Assembly (NCBI GenBank): GCA_027076325.1
Contig: JALTJZ010000046.1
Span: 92,204 to 156,203 of the forward strand
Length of the DNA: 64,000 bases
Origin: Chromatiales bacterium
GTDB lineage: Bacteria; Pseudomonadota; Gammaproteobacteria; UBA6429; Thiohalophilaceae
Direction: 5' to 3'
In this document: positions 48,922 through 58,938 of the stretch, piece after piece
How positions within the stretch are numbered: the stretch's first letter is position 1
How the letters are laid out: every line of letters starts with the position of its first letter
The notes under the pieces: model-generated
The model's input: the letters and a program-made list of their open reading frames with translations, nothing else
Told to the model about the DNA's origin: nothing
Database searches by the model: none
Translations under genes and position numbers: made by a program

Positions 48922-50814
48922 ATGTTTAGAAAACAGTCACTTATCTTATTGCTTCTCTCTGCTTTGTTTATATCTGGCGGCTTCACCCCGGCCATGGCCG
49001 CTGGCGATGGCATCTCTGTTCTCAATTCACTCAGTTCCTCACTCGGCATTGGGCAGGACGAAAATGAAATTCTGGAACCGGATGTCGCTTTCCAGTTTGA
49101 CTATAAATTTAAAGACAACACCGTTGCTGCGCACTGGGAAATTGCCCCCGACCACTACATGTACCGCGACAAATTCAAGCTTGTTATTAAAGAAGGTGAA
49201 GGGGTTTCCATCGGCTCCGTCAGTTATCCAAAAGGCGATATTAAAGATGACGAATTTTTTGGCCGAATTGAGGTTTACCATAATCAACTCGACCTTCGCA
49301 TCCCCCTGAATAACGCAACAGACAAAACCGTTCTCACCAAACTTAAAATCACCTATCAGGGCTGCGCAGAAAAAACCGGGATTTGCTACCCACCCATCCA
49401 TAAAACCATTGAAGTAAAGGTTGCACCGGGAGCAGCGGCTGTTACCGCCACAGCCGCCACTGAATCGAGCAGCACAGGTTTTGTTTCCGAACAGGATCAA
49501 TACGAACAACTGCTCGGCTCCGGTGCAATCTGGAAAATTGTGATTGGTTTTTTCCTGGGTGGCCTGGCGCTGGCCTTTACCGCTTGCATGTACCCGATGA
49601 TTCCCATTTTATCCAGCATCATTGTTGGTCAGGGTAAAAAAGTAACAACCCGCGGTGCCTTTACCATGTCACTCGTTTATGTCGAAAGCATGGCTTTAAC
49701 CTTTGGTTTAATGGGTATGCTCGTTAGCATGATTTCCGGCTCCTTTAATATTCAGGCTCATTTCCAGAGCCCGTATGTCCTCATCCCATTCACACTTATT
49801 TTTATCGCACTGGCATTTTCCATGTTTGGTTTTTTCACTCTGCAACTGCCCGCATCATTACAAGGCAAGTTAAGCCAGATTAGTAATCAGCAAAAAGGCG
49901 GGCATTTAATTGGTGTTGCCATTATGGGCGTGTTATCGGCTCTTATTATTGGCCCCTGTGCAGGCCCGATTATTATTGGTGCGCTCGCCCTTGCGGCTAA
50001 AGAAGGTGACCTGTGGCTGGGCTTTTTGTCGATGTTTGTTTTAGGTAATGGTTTAGGCTTACCACTGCTTATTATTGGTACCACTGGTGGCAAGTTCCTG
50101 CCTAAAGCGGGTAGCTGGATGGACATTGTAAAATACGTTGCCGGCGTTGTCTTACTTGCCATTGCCATTCTGATGCTCGAACGTGTTAGCTTTATCCCAA
50201 CAATGGTTGTGATGATGCTATGGGCAGCGTTGTTTATTATATCCGGCGTGTACCTCGGCGCACTCGACCCCATTAAAGAAGGCGCATCCGGCTGGAAAAA
50301 ACTCTGGAAAGGCCTGGGCGTCTTTGCCATAGTTTATGGCCTTGTCGTTATGCTTGGAGGCTTAACCGGTGCACGCAATGTACAGGATCCGCTACACGGT
50401 TCAACCATCATCGGTGGCGGCGGTGGCCAGGCACAACTTAAACATCTGGCCTTTAAACCCATTAAATCCGTTAACGATTTAAACACTGTGCTGGCGCAGG
50501 CGAAAGCAGCCGGCAAATACGTGATGCTTGATTACTACGCAGACTGGTGTACTTACTGCAAAACGTATGAAGATTATGTTTTTACCGACCCAAAAGTACA
50601 GGCCTTACTCAATAAACATTTTATCGTTATACAGGCCGATGTAACCGACAATGATGAAATTGACCAAAAACTATTAGCCCATACAGACGTACTGGCACCA
50701 CCGGCTATTTTGTTTTATGACAAAAATGATAGCAAAGAAAAACGTCGCTTTAGAGTTGTCGGTGTTATGGATGCCGAACAGTTTTTAGAGCGCTTACAGC
50801 TGGTTTTAAAATAA
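48922..50814 (+). CDS. dsbD: thiol:disulfide interchange protein DsbD
   Basis: A 630-residue inner-membrane protein that carries electrons from cytoplasmic thioredoxin to periplasmic reductases and cytochrome c maturation. The start at 48922 follows AGGA; an upstream ATG is out of the conserved region. The N-terminal alpha domain has CAEKTGICYPP near residue 152, the 8-helix beta domain has TACMYPM and GPCAGP, and the C-terminal gamma domain has ADWCTYCKTYE. The gene is followed by a TlpA-like thioredoxin gene. It would support the many c-type cytochromes made here. Confidence 0.94.
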   Translation: MFRKQSLILLLLSALFISGGFTPAMAAGDGISVLNSLSSSLGIGQDENEILEPDVAFQFDYKFKDNTVAAHWEIAPDHYMYRDKFKLVIKEGEGVSIGSVSYPKGDIKDDEFFGRIEVYHNQLDLRIPLNNATDKTVLTKLKITYQGCAEKTGICYPPIHKTIEVKVAPGAAAVTATAATESSSTGFVSEQDQYEQLLGSGAIWKIVIGFFLGGLALAFTACMYPMIPILSSIIVGQGKKVTTRGAFTMSLVYVESMALTFGLMGMLVSMISGSFNIQAHFQSPYVLIPFTLIFIALAFSMFGFFTLQLPASLQGKLSQISNQQKGGHLIGVAIMGVLSALIIGPCAGPIIIGALALAAKEGDLWLGFLSMFVLGNGLGLPLLIIGTTGGKFLPKAGSWMDIVKYVAGVVLLAIAILMLERVSFIPTMVVMMLWAALFIISGVYLGALDPIKEGASGWKKLWKGLGVFAIVYGLVVMLGGLTGARNVQDPLHGSTIIGGGGGQAQLKHLAFKPIKSVNDLNTVLAQAKAAGKYVMLDYYADWCTYCKTYEDYVFTDPKVQALLNKHFIVIQADVTDNDEIDQKLLAHTDVLAPPAILFYDKNDSKEKRRFRVVGVMDAEQFLERLQLVLK

Positions 50815-50823
50815 AGAAATAAA

Positions 50824-51372
50824 ATGAATAACAAATTAATTATTGCAATTGCCGCGCTGGGTGTGGTTGCCGGCGTTATCGCTAACCAGTACTATGCCCA
50901 ACAACAACCGGCAAAGACTCAGACCAGCCAGGCAAAACCACCTGCTACCGTTAAAACAAATTATCGCCCCGATTACACCTTAAAAGATTTAGACGGTAAA
51001 TTACGCTCGGCTGCTGAATGGGACGGCAAAGTGATTATCCTCAATTTCTGGGCAACCTGGTGTCCACCCTGCCGTCGGGAAATGCCCGCTTTTATTGAAT
51101 TTCAGGAAGCTTACGAAAGTAAAGGCGTCACCTTTATTGGTATTGCCCTGGACGAAAAAGATGCCGTTGTTGACTTTATCGATCCACTCGGTATGAACTA
51201 CCCTATCCTGATGGCCGAAGAGGAAGGCATACAGCTAGCGCAAAATTACGGTAATCGCCTGAATGTTTTACCTTTCACCGTTATTATTGACCGCAAAGGC
51301 AATATCGTTAAACGCTTTTCCCGAGAAGTGTCACATGACGACATCGAGAAAATTGTTAAACCATTACTTTAA
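50824..51372 (+). CDS. TlpA/ResA-like membrane-anchored thioredoxin
   Basis: A 182-residue protein with an uncleaved N-terminal helix or signal (IIAIAALGVVAGVIANQYY) and a periplasmic thioredoxin domain. The active site FWATWCPPCRRE lies near residues 76-87, with the cis-Pro at VLPFTVIID. Proteins of this type reduce disulfides, often for cytochrome c maturation. It follows dsbD by 9 bp, so DsbD may be its electron donor. Confidence 0.9.
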   Translation: MNNKLIIAIAALGVVAGVIANQYYAQQQPAKTQTSQAKPPATVKTNYRPDYTLKDLDGKLRSAAEWDGKVIILNFWATWCPPCRREMPAFIEFQEAYESKGVTFIGIALDEKDAVVDFIDPLGMNYPILMAEEEGIQLAQNYGNRLNVLPFTVIIDRKGNIVKRFSREVSHDDIEKIVKPLL

Positions 51373-51597
51373 TCCAGGTTCCACCACCGTCACTGAACAG
51401 CTAGACCCCCGTCACCCTTTTTAGCTCCAAACTCCGGTAAAATGCAGCGAATTGTGCTTATTTTCGTTTTTATAGACAACCGAAGCGGATTTAGGCACAA
51501 TACTGGCGTAAAAACACACAAAAGAACGATAAATGCAGCCAAAATTGGTGATTTTGCTGCTAATATTCACTAAACCAGGTATAAACATACAGATACG

Positions 51598-52041
51598 ATG
51601 GCAAATTTACTCGTTATTCATGGCCCCAACTTAAATCTACTGGGCACTCGAGAGCCCGGGCACTATGGCACAACTTGCCTCGAAGATATTAATGAACAAT
51701 TAACGGCTCAGGCGCTGCAAGCAGGTCATTCATTAAGCAGTTTTCAAAGTAATGCAGAGCATGAAATCGTAGACCGAATTCACCAGGCGCAACAGGATAA
51801 GGTTGCCTTTATTATTATTAACCCAGCGGCGTTTACCCATACCAGTGTTGCCGTGCGCGATGCGATAGCCGGTGTGGCAATCCCTTTTATCGAAGTGCAT
51901 TTATCGAACGTGCATGCGCGTGAAGCCTTTCGCCAGCATTCCTATTTTTCAGATTTAGCCGTTGGTGTTATCAGCGGCCTCGGTGCACAGAGTTATCAAC
52001 TCGCCCTTGAAGCCATTATTGCCAAATTAAAAATTAACTAA
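51598..52041 (+). CDS. aroQ: 3-dehydroquinate dehydratase, type II
   Basis: A 147-residue cytoplasmic enzyme of the shikimate pathway. It starts with [21 protein letters not shown], where the catalytic Tyr lies in HYG. The [13 protein letters not shown] segment, [11 protein letters not shown] and the [12 protein letters not shown] segment are all AroQ motifs. It precedes accB and accC, an order found in many Gammaproteobacteria. No strong promoter is evident in the 225 bp before it. Confidence 0.96.
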   Translation: MANLLVIHGPNLNLLGTREPGHYGTTCLEDINEQLTAQALQAGHSLSSFQSNAEHEIVDRIHQAQQDKVAFIIINPAAFTHTSVAVRDAIAGVAIPFIEVHLSNVHAREAFRQHSYFSDLAVGVISGLGAQSYQLALEAIIAKLKIN

Positions 52042-52108
52042 ACTTAATTCTGAGTAACAATAAATTTAAACATTAACCCCCAAACATTATTAAAAGCGAA
52101 GTAAAAAA

Positions 52109-52561
52109 ATGGATATACGTAAAGTCAAAAAACTCATCGAGCTACTGGAAGAATCTGGTATCGCAGAAATTGAAATTCACGAAGGTGAGGAATCTGTTCG
52201 CATTAGTCGGCAGTCTGCAAATACCGCTGCTGCACCCGTCGTTGCTGCGCCGGTCGCTGCCCCTGCACCCATTGCCGCGCCAACTAACAATGAACCCGTA
52301 ACAGAAACTGCAAACGAACAAGCCACAGGTCATATCGTTAAATCACCCATGGTGGGTGCCTTTTACCGTGCAGCAAGCCCAACTGCAAAAGCCTTTGTTG
52401 AAGTCGGGCAAACCGTTGCCGTTGGCGATACCTTATGCATTATCGAAGCGATGAAATTAATGAACCAGATCGAATCTGATAAAGCTGGCGTGGTTAAAGC
52501 CATCCTGGTTGAAAATGGTCAGCCAGTTGAATATAACCAGCCTTTATTCGTTATTGAATAA
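52109..52561 (+). CDS. accB: acetyl-CoA carboxylase biotin carboxyl carrier protein
   Basis: A 150-residue protein. An N-terminal helical part ([21 protein letters not shown]) is followed by an Ala/Pro-rich linker (about residues 38-70) and the biotinyl domain, with biotin attached to the Lys in [12 protein letters not shown] near residue 115. It carries CO2 on biotin for malonyl-CoA synthesis, the first step of fatty acid synthesis. It is followed 67 bp later by accC. Confidence 0.97.
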   Translation: MDIRKVKKLIELLEESGIAEIEIHEGEESVRISRQSANTAAAPVVAAPVAAPAPIAAPTNNEPVTETANEQATGHIVKSPMVGAFYRAASPTAKAFVEVGQTVAVGDTLCIIEAMKLMNQIESDKAGVVKAILVENGQPVEYNQPLFVIE

Positions 52562-52628
52562 TAACAGCACGTAAGCCGCTTATATTTTTCAATTACAAAT
52601 TATTATTTTATTAAGGTAGTAGATCCTC

Positions 52629-53972
52629 ATGCTTGAAAAAGTCCTTATCGCAAACCGAGGCGAAATAGCGCTGCGCATTATGCGCGCCTGCCGCGAGCTT
52701 GGTATAAAAACCGTTGCCGTCCACTCCGAAGCGGATCGTGACTTAAAACATGTCCGTTTGTCCGACGAATCCGTTTGTATTGGCCCTGCACCGTCTATCG
52801 ATAGTTATTTAAATATTCCCGCGGTGATCAGTGCTGCTGAAGTTACCGATACAATTGGCATTCACCCGGGTTACGGTTTCCTCTCCGAAAGTGCCGACTT
52901 TGCCGAACGGGTTAAAGAATCTGGTTTTGTGTTTATTGGCCCCAGCCCTGAAAACATTCGCGTAATGGGGGATAAAGTTGCGGCGATTAAAACCATGAAA
53001 GCCGCAGGCGTTCCATGTGTCCCCGGCTCAGACGGCCCGCTCGGGAACGATGCGGATACGAACTTACGCATTGCCAAAGAAATTGGCTACCCGATTATTA
53101 TTAAAGCATCTGGCGGTGGCGGTGGCCGTGGTATGCGCGTGGTGCATAATGAAGCTGCTTTAATCAGTTCCATTGCACTCACAAAAGCAGAAGCCAGTGC
53201 CGCGTTTAATAACGACGTGGTCTATATGGAAAAATTTCTGGCCAACCCACGCCATATTGAAATTCAGGTTTTATCGGATGAACATGGCAACGCCATCCAT
53301 TTAGGCGAGCGCGACTGCTCGATGCAACGCCGCCATCAAAAAGTGATAGAAGAAGCCCCTGCCCCCGGCATTAGTGATGAGTTACGCGATAAAATCGGTA
53401 TGCAATGCGCAAATGCCTGTCTTGAATTTAATTACCGTGGCGCAGGTACGTTTGAATTTTTATACGAAGACGGTGAATTTTATTTTATTGAAATGAATAC
53501 CCGTGTTCAGGTTGAGCACCCGGTAACGGAAATGGTCACCGGCGTGGATATTGTGCGCCAGCAATTATTAATTGCATCCGGTGAACCACTTGAGTACAAG
53601 CAAAGCGATATTAAAATACACGGCCATGCAATCGAGTGCCGTTTAAATGCCGAACACCCGGACACCTTTATGCCATCACCCGGCATGATCAATAACTACC
53701 ACCCCCCCGGCGGTCCCGGTGTGCGCGTTGATACGCATATCTATAAAGGCTATTCCGTACCGCCTTACTATGACTCAATGATAGGCAAGCTCATTACCCA
53801 CGGTAACAAGCGCGACATTGCACTGGCAAGAATGCGCGGCGCATTAAGTGAAGTAGTGATTGATGGCATTAACACCAATATCCCGCTGCACCAGCGTTTA
53901 TGCAGTGACGCCGGTTTTGTTAAGGGTGGTGTTAATATTCATTATCTGGAAAAATTATTAGGTCTTACATAA
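52629..53972 (+). CDS. accC: acetyl-CoA carboxylase, biotin carboxylase subunit
   Basis: A 447-residue ATP-grasp enzyme that carboxylates the biotin of Acc[21 protein letters not shown] opens the chain; [12 protein letters not shown] near residue 159 is the ATP-binding glycine loop; [23 protein letters not shown] near 275-297 provides the catalytic and metal residues. Length and motifs are canonical. A repeat element follows it before prmA. Confidence 0.98.
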   Translation: MLEKVLIANRGEIALRIMRACRELGIKTVAVHSEADRDLKHVRLSDESVCIGPAPSIDSYLNIPAVISAAEVTDTIGIHPGYGFLSESADFAERVKESGFVFIGPSPENIRVMGDKVAAIKTMKAAGVPCVPGSDGPLGNDADTNLRIAKEIGYPIIIKASGGGGGRGMRVVHNEAALISSIALTKAEASAAFNNDVVYMEKFLANPRHIEIQVLSDEHGNAIHLGERDCSMQRRHQKVIEEAPAPGISDELRDKIGMQCANACLEFNYRGAGTFEFLYEDGEFYFIEMNTRVQVEHPVTEMVTGVDIVRQQLLIASGEPLEYKQSDIKIHGHAIECRLNAEHPDTFMPSPGMINNYHPPGGPGVRVDTHIYKGYSVPPYYDSMIGKLITHGNKRDIALARMRGALSEVVIDGINTNIPLHQRLCSDAGFVKGGVNIHYLEKLLGLT

Positions 53973-53989
53973 GCTTTAATTTATTTTTC

Positions 53990-54167
53990 AACCACGGCGA
54001 CACGGCGGGCACAGCGAAAAGGAAAAGAGTTAAGTGCATGTTGTTACGAACGATAGCAAAGTAATCTGGTTAGTATAAATCTGGCATCAAGAAGATTGTT
54101 GCGCTATCGTTCGGAAAAACAGGTTTTTTTGCATTGCTTTCGCTGTGCCCGCCGTGTCGCCGTGGTT
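53990..54167. repeat. nested inverted repeat (MITE-like) with GC-rich arms
   Basis: A 178-bp element between accC and prmA. Outer arms of 30 bp (53990-54019 and 54138-54167) are perfect inverted copies, with the core AACCACGGCGACACGG. Inner arms CGAACGATAGC (54047-54057) and GCTATCGTTCG (54103-54113) share the same centre. Arms of the same sequence family occur twice before purH. It encodes nothing. Confidence 0.8.
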
Positions 54168-54194
54168 AAATATCTTTTTCCCAACGAGGATCCG

Positions 54195-55097
54195 ATGCCC
54201 TGGCTACAACTCCTAATAAAAACAAACACTGAACAGGCGCAAACTCTGGCGGATACTTTATCGGATGTGGGTTCCAGCGCCGTCACCTTGCGCGATGCGG
54301 CCGATCAACCTTTATACGAACCGCCCATTGGTGAAACACCCTTATGGTCGCAAACAGAAGTGATTGGCCTGTTCGATGCCAACACCAATATGGATAAAGT
54401 CCTTCTATTAATAACAGAAGCATTAGGCCATTGCCCAGGCTATACACTTAACCCATTAGAAGATAAAGACTGGGTAAAAGAATGGATGAGTCATTTCAAA
54501 CCCACGCCATTTGGTGAACATTTATGGGTCGTGCCCAGCCATCATGCCGAACAACATATCCCCCAATACCCCAACGCAATTAATATCTTACTCGACCCCG
54601 GGCTGGCCTTTGGCACCGGCACTCATCCGACCACCGCTATGTGCCTACAATACCTGGATCAGCACCCGCCAGAAAACTTACATGTGATTGATTATGGTTG
54701 CGGCTCAGGTATTTTAGCCATTGCCGCGGCAAAATTAGGCGCGAAAAGCATTATGGCAATTGATAACGATCCACAGGCTTTAACCGCTACTAAAGATAAC
54801 GCCAATAAAAATTCAGTTACTGATTTATTTACAATACAATTACCTGAACCGCTACCCACACAACAAGCCGATGTGCTTGTAGCCAATATTCTGGCAAAAC
54901 CACTTATGGATCTGGCAACACGCCTGGCAAGCCTGATAAAACCCGAAGGCAAACTTGCCCTGTCGGGTATATTAAGCGAACAGGCAAACGATGTACTGCA
55001 TGCCTACTCACCCCTGTTTGACATAAGCGTGTTCAAACAGCAAGATGACTGGGTATGTCTGTCCGGCACTAAAAAGCCTGACATAAGAGGGAAATAA
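54195..55097 (+). CDS. prmA: ribosomal protein L11 methyltransferase
   Basis: A 300-residue SAM-dependent enzyme that trimethylates L11 of the ribosome. The start at 54195 follows GAGGA; an upstream ATG at 54096 would begin inside the repeat element. The N-terminal domain MPWLQLLIKTN is typical, then DPGLAFGTGTHPTT near residue 135 and the SAM loop DYGCGSGILAIAAAKLGA near 166. The end VCLSGTKK also matches PrmA. Confidence 0.94.
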   Translation: MPWLQLLIKTNTEQAQTLADTLSDVGSSAVTLRDAADQPLYEPPIGETPLWSQTEVIGLFDANTNMDKVLLLITEALGHCPGYTLNPLEDKDWVKEWMSHFKPTPFGEHLWVVPSHHAEQHIPQYPNAINILLDPGLAFGTGTHPTTAMCLQYLDQHPPENLHVIDYGCGSGILAIAAAKLGAKSIMAIDNDPQALTATKDNANKNSVTDLFTIQLPEPLPTQQADVLVANILAKPLMDLATRLASLIKPEGKLALSGILSEQANDVLHAYSPLFDISVFKQQDDWVCLSGTKKPDIRGK

Positions 55098-55112
55098 TAA
55101 GGGAGGCTGTCC

Positions 55113-55553
55113 TTGATAACCCGAATAAAGAAAGGTGCATTATTACACATTTTGCTTATCTCACTGATACTGCTGGTTCCTGCTGTCAGCCAGGCTGATA
55201 TTGTCATTATTGGCAATAAAAATATCCGTGTTGATAGCATTACAACCGAACAGGCAAAAAAACTCTGGCTGGGAAAACTAAAAAAAATCGGGGGGATAAA
55301 AATAACCGTCGTAGACCAAACCGCAGGCAACCCTGTCTTCGAAACATTTTATACCAGCGTTGTAAAAAAGAACCCCTCCCAACTTAAAGCCTACTGGGCC
55401 AAGGTCAGTTTTACCGGTAAAGCCTTCCCCCCCAAACAGTTAAAAGACGATGCGGCCATTATTAAATGGGTGGCCAGCAATCCTGACGCACTCGGTTATG
55501 TCGACAGCAGTGCTGTTAACGACACAGTCAAATTATTACTGACTGCGAAATAA
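55113..55553 (+). CDS. phosphate-binding-like periplasmic protein
   Basis: A 146-residue protein with a signal peptide (KGALLHILLISLILLVPA) and a short periplasmic binding-protein-type domain (PBP-like, related to PstS but about half its length). The start is a TTG at 55113 with a strong ribosome-binding site (AAGGGAGG, 7 bases away); no ATG is available before the signal peptide. Such small proteins are frequent next to porin genes in Gammaproteobacteria, as here. The ligand is not known. Confidence 0.72.
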   Translation: MITRIKKGALLHILLISLILLVPAVSQADIVIIGNKNIRVDSITTEQAKKLWLGKLKKIGGIKITVVDQTAGNPVFETFYTSVVKKNPSQLKAYWAKVSFTGKAFPPKQLKDDAAIIKWVASNPDALGYVDSSAVNDTVKLLLTAK

Positions 55554-55566
55554 GGAGTTCACAATC

Positions 55567-56682
55567 ATGCTGAAGAAAATAATAAAAATAATGTTTATTG
55601 CCGCTATTGCTTTTAGCCTGCAAGTCGCACCGAGCTATGCGGCTAACTTTGGTCTGTTCGGGGACATCACTTACAGTAGCAGTGATAAGGCCGGAGCCAA
55701 TGACTCCTTCGCTCTGGGCGCACTGGATTTTTACGCTACCCACCAGATATCAGACACCACACGCGCCTTTATTGAATATGTGTTTGAAAACACTGCATCC
55801 GGCCTGGTGACCGACCTGGAAAGGTTATGGATTTCGCATACCTTTGATGACCGGTTTGTGCTGGCCGCGGGACGATTCCACTCCCCTTTAGGCAACTGGA
55901 ATCGTGCCTACCACCACGGTGCAATATTGCAGGACACGGTGTCACGCCCTTCCTTTCTGGAATTTGAAGACAATGAAAATGGTATTTTGCCGGTTCACAT
56001 TGTTGGATTAACGGCAAACGGCAGCTTTACCGTCGATAATGGCGAAATCAGTTACGAACTGGGCATCGCAAATGGCTCATCACTGAATACATCAGCTGCT
56101 GGCTTTGCCGCAACAAAAGTAAATAAACCGGAAATTGAAATTAACGCTGCTTCTGATATCAACAACAATAAAGCAATTTTTTTACGCACCCTGTATAAAC
56201 CCGACAACATTCCATTACAAGCTGCCGTCTTTTTTATGAACGGTATCGTCGCCGAGTCCAATGGCAGCGGCTCGGCCGTTGCAACGAAAGGTTCGGCCAT
56301 TGTAGACCAGACCATTACTGGTTTTGACATATCCTATGAAAACGCTAACGGTTTTGATGTATTGGTCGAATATTACAATATTGAAAACACCAATAAAGTC
56401 GGCATCGCAGGCAGCTATACCAGCACAGCCTATTATGCACAACTTGGTTACTGGTTTACAGAAACCCTCAAAGGCATTATTCGCTACGAAGATTTAAGTT
56501 TTAATGCCAATGACAGCTACTTCCGGGCCTTAGCCAGCGTAGAAGCCAGCCACTCTATACTTGCACTTCGTTACGATATTGATGATACCAACGCACTAAA
56601 GTTTGAAATGAATACCGCCGATCTAAAAACAGGCACCGATACAACCACCTTTACTGTTCAATGGGCATTCCTTATCCCTTAA
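55567..56682 (+). CDS. outer-membrane porin-like beta-barrel protein
   Basis: A 371-residue protein with a signal peptide ending SYAA. It has alternating beta-strand sequence, LERLWISHTFDDRFVLAAGRFHSPLG near residue 80 and DISYENANGFDVLVEYY near 255, resembling OprP/OprO-type or other phosphate-selective porins. The terminal residues (TFTVQWAFLIP) have the strand pattern but end in Pro, not the usual Phe or Trp. It follows the phosphate-binding-like gene by 13 bp and probably works with it in uptake of an anion or small solute. Confidence 0.75.
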   Translation: MLKKIIKIMFIAAIAFSLQVAPSYAANFGLFGDITYSSSDKAGANDSFALGALDFYATHQISDTTRAFIEYVFENTASGLVTDLERLWISHTFDDRFVLAAGRFHSPLGNWNRAYHHGAILQDTVSRPSFLEFEDNENGILPVHIVGLTANGSFTVDNGEISYELGIANGSSLNTSAAGFAATKVNKPEIEINAASDINNNKAIFLRTLYKPDNIPLQAAVFFMNGIVAESNGSGSAVATKGSAIVDQTITGFDISYENANGFDVLVEYYNIENTNKVGIAGSYTSTAYYAQLGYWFTETLKGIIRYEDLSFNANDSYFRALASVEASHSILALRYDIDDTNALKFEMNTADLKTGTDTTTFTVQWAFLIP

Positions 56683-56943
56683 ACACGGCAATATAAGGTT
56701 TTTTATAACCCGTGCTATTCCCCTCCCTGATAGCTTCAATTTCCAGGGCTGAATTTTTATGGCATTTTCTTTTCCCTGCACCTTGGCTTATACTAAAGAC
56801 TTATTAATCACCCGTAACCAATTATATATCGTCAACGGAATAGACACCCCCGCTGACGACCAAAGGGGAAGAGCTAAGCTCTCCCCATTGGAAACCCCAA
56901 CAGTTTTGTGCCCGCCGCAAGCGGACGGGAAATTTAGATAAAA

Positions 56944-58785
56944 ATGTATACACGCTGTCCCATTTGCAAAACAAACTTTAGTGTTTCCGAAGCACAACTA
57001 CAGGTTGCACAGGGAAAAGTCCGTTGCGGCTCCTGCAAAAATGTTTTTAATGCCCGGCAGCATATTCATTATCGTTCAACCGTATCAACTGCCGTTAAAA
57101 ATAACCCCAAAAAAACCCCCCCCCCGGCAGCACAAAAACCGGAATTACCGGCATCAGGCATAAAACAAACAACAGCCGAAACCAGGCCAACGACCAGCCA
57201 CAAAACCACGCAACATGCCGATATTGACGCTATATTTAATGCCCTCGATTCTCAACTAACCAGTGGCACCTACATTGATATAGCACAACCGGTTGACACG
57301 AATATTCGTGAAGCCGACTTTGATGATAATCTCAACGAAGTAAAAACAGATGAAGCCCACATTAGCCAACATCCTTTTATTGAAAGCAGCAGTGAACCCG
57401 ACCTGGATTTGAAATCAGATGCAAGTCAGCGCTTAAGCCTAAATAGCGGCATCGAAGAACCAAACAACGAAGCATCTACCTCCGATTCAACCGACCACCC
57501 TGAGCAAACAAAAAAACACACTAAAACACAAAAATCACAGGAAAAAGACAACCTGCAACATACTTTTGACTTTGTTAGTCTCGCAGACAAACCCGACCTG
57601 CCCCCTGAAGATGAAGCACAATTTTCATCTGTAAATAAGCCACTCGATACAAAAAAAGACGTTTACTTAAAAAAGAAAAATGAAAATGCCGCACTGCACG
57701 CAGCCATTGACAATATTATTAAAGTTGACAACAAAATAACAACGCCGTTTGAAGAACAGGATGAACACCACTTTGTCATTGAAATGCACAACGAACCCAA
57801 TGTTGAGCTGGTAGACGAGAACGACATTGACAAATTATTTGCCAGTACCGACAGTATTAAAATGTCAGATTTAAAATTTGACAAACACCTGACAAAAAAC
57901 CAAACAGAAGAACCCATTTCCATTCTGAGTGAAAATAAAACACAGCCGCCCCCTGAAGCGGAAATTAAAGTTGAAACAAATAGCACCACCGACAACATGC
58001 TGCCAGAAACAGAACTTCGCCTGGAAGACGAAAGTGATAATGATGCGCCCTTTAACCAGCAGGTTGAAGAACAACTCCGCCCTGAAAACTTTGGCTCGGA
58101 AAATTCAACACCGAACAGCTTAGTCGGCAATGACTTTAATGAAGGCGATTTTAATGCTGACAGCCTCACATTAAAGACTGGCGATAACGATTTTGCTATA
58201 GAAGAAGAAATTGTCCTCGCCAGTGCCGATACCGACAAAAATAACAACCACATTCCTCACCAGTTGCGTGATGCTGTTGCCTCTTTCGACCAGCAAAAAC
58301 CCCCGCTCAGCATGGCCAAACGCGCCATATATTCCCTTGCCAGTGTGCTACTTGTTCTGCTTTTGGCGATACAACTGGTTTTGTTTAAAAGTACCGCACT
58401 GGCGAACAACATTCCTGCCTTACAACCCCTGCTCGTATCGCTATGCAACAACCTGCCCTGCCGCTATACTGGCAACCATAATAGCAAGCAGATAAAAATT
58501 GTTAACCGTGACGTGCGCCTGCACCCTAAAATTAAAGGCGCGTTGCTTATTAGTGCCACCATCGTAAACCAGGCCAGCTACACCCAGCCCTACCCCACTA
58601 TTTTGCTAAAATTTACCGACCTGACCGGCAATACCGTGGCACAGCGCTACTTTCCCCCTAAAGACTACCTGGGTCAACTGAATAAACCCTTTGCGCTTAT
58701 GCCCAGCAAAAAACCCGTTCAGCTCAATATCGAGATACTGGATCCCGGTAGTGACGCCATTAATTTCCAATTTTTCTTCCTATAA
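56944..58785 (+). CDS. zinc-ribbon and DUF3426 membrane protein
   Basis: A 613-residue protein. The N-terminus has an MJ0042-type zinc ribbon with Cys5, Cys8, Cys28 and Cys31 (YTRCPICKTNFSV, VRCGSCKNVF). A long, acidic, low-complexity region (about 60-450) is followed by one transmembrane helix near 457-478 and a C-terminal DUF3426 domain with LRFTDL-type strands (ILLKFTDLTGNTV). The family is common in Gammaproteobacteria, often near prmA and dusB, with unknown role. The reading frame contains a run of ten C after seven A (57109-57125), a likely slippage site. Confidence 0.85.
   Translation: MYTRCPICKTNFSVSEAQLQVAQGKVRCGSCKNVFNARQHIHYRSTVSTAVKNNPKKTPPPAAQKPELPASGIKQTTAETRPTTSHKTTQHADIDAIFNALDSQLTSGTYIDIAQPVDTNIREADFDDNLNEVKTDEAHISQHPFIESSSEPDLDLKSDASQRLSLNSGIEEPNNEASTSDSTDHPEQTKKHTKTQKSQEKDNLQHTFDFVSLADKPDLPPEDEAQFSSVNKPLDTKKDVYLKKKNENAALHAAIDNIIKVDNKITTPFEEQDEHHFVIEMHNEPNVELVDENDIDKLFASTDSIKMSDLKFDKHLTKNQTEEPISILSENKTQPPPEAEIKVETNSTTDNMLPETELRLEDESDNDAPFNQQVEEQLRPENFGSENSTPNSLVGNDFNEGDFNADSLTLKTGDNDFAIEEEIVLASADTDKNNNHIPHQLRDAVASFDQQKPPLSMAKRAIYSLASVLLVLLLAIQLVLFKSTALANNIPALQPLLVSLCNNLPCRYTGNHNSKQIKIVNRDVRLHPKIKGALLISATIVNQASYTQPYPTILLKFTDLTGNTVAQRYFPPKDYLGQLNKPFALMPSKKPVQLNIEILDPGSDAINFQFFFL
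57116..57125 (+). repeat. C10 homopolymer in the DUF3426 gene
   Basis: Ten C follow seven A (57109-57115) inside the coding region, near codon 58, in a Lys-Thr-Pro-Pro-Pro stretch. A one-base change would truncate the protein shortly after. Confidence 0.85.
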
Positions 58786-58938
58786 ATGTGACCTGGTTCA
58801 CAATAACTATTGTAAAATACCACTTTTTACGAAATCGCAGGTGCAAATTGCAACTGCTGCTTTAATCACCAAATAGAAATAGGTACACTGTTTTCCCCCC
58901 AATTTGTTTTTACTAAATTTAAACCAAGCGTAAGATTT

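Noticed and set aside
54096..54194. Upstream start of prmA.
   Set aside because: The added residues are encoded by the inverted-repeat element, and a good ribosome-binding site precedes 54195.
57663..58253. Long antisense frame with a Ser-rich product inside the DUF3426 gene.
   Set aside because: It mirrors the low-complexity acidic region on the other strand and has no ribosome-binding site or recognisable domain.
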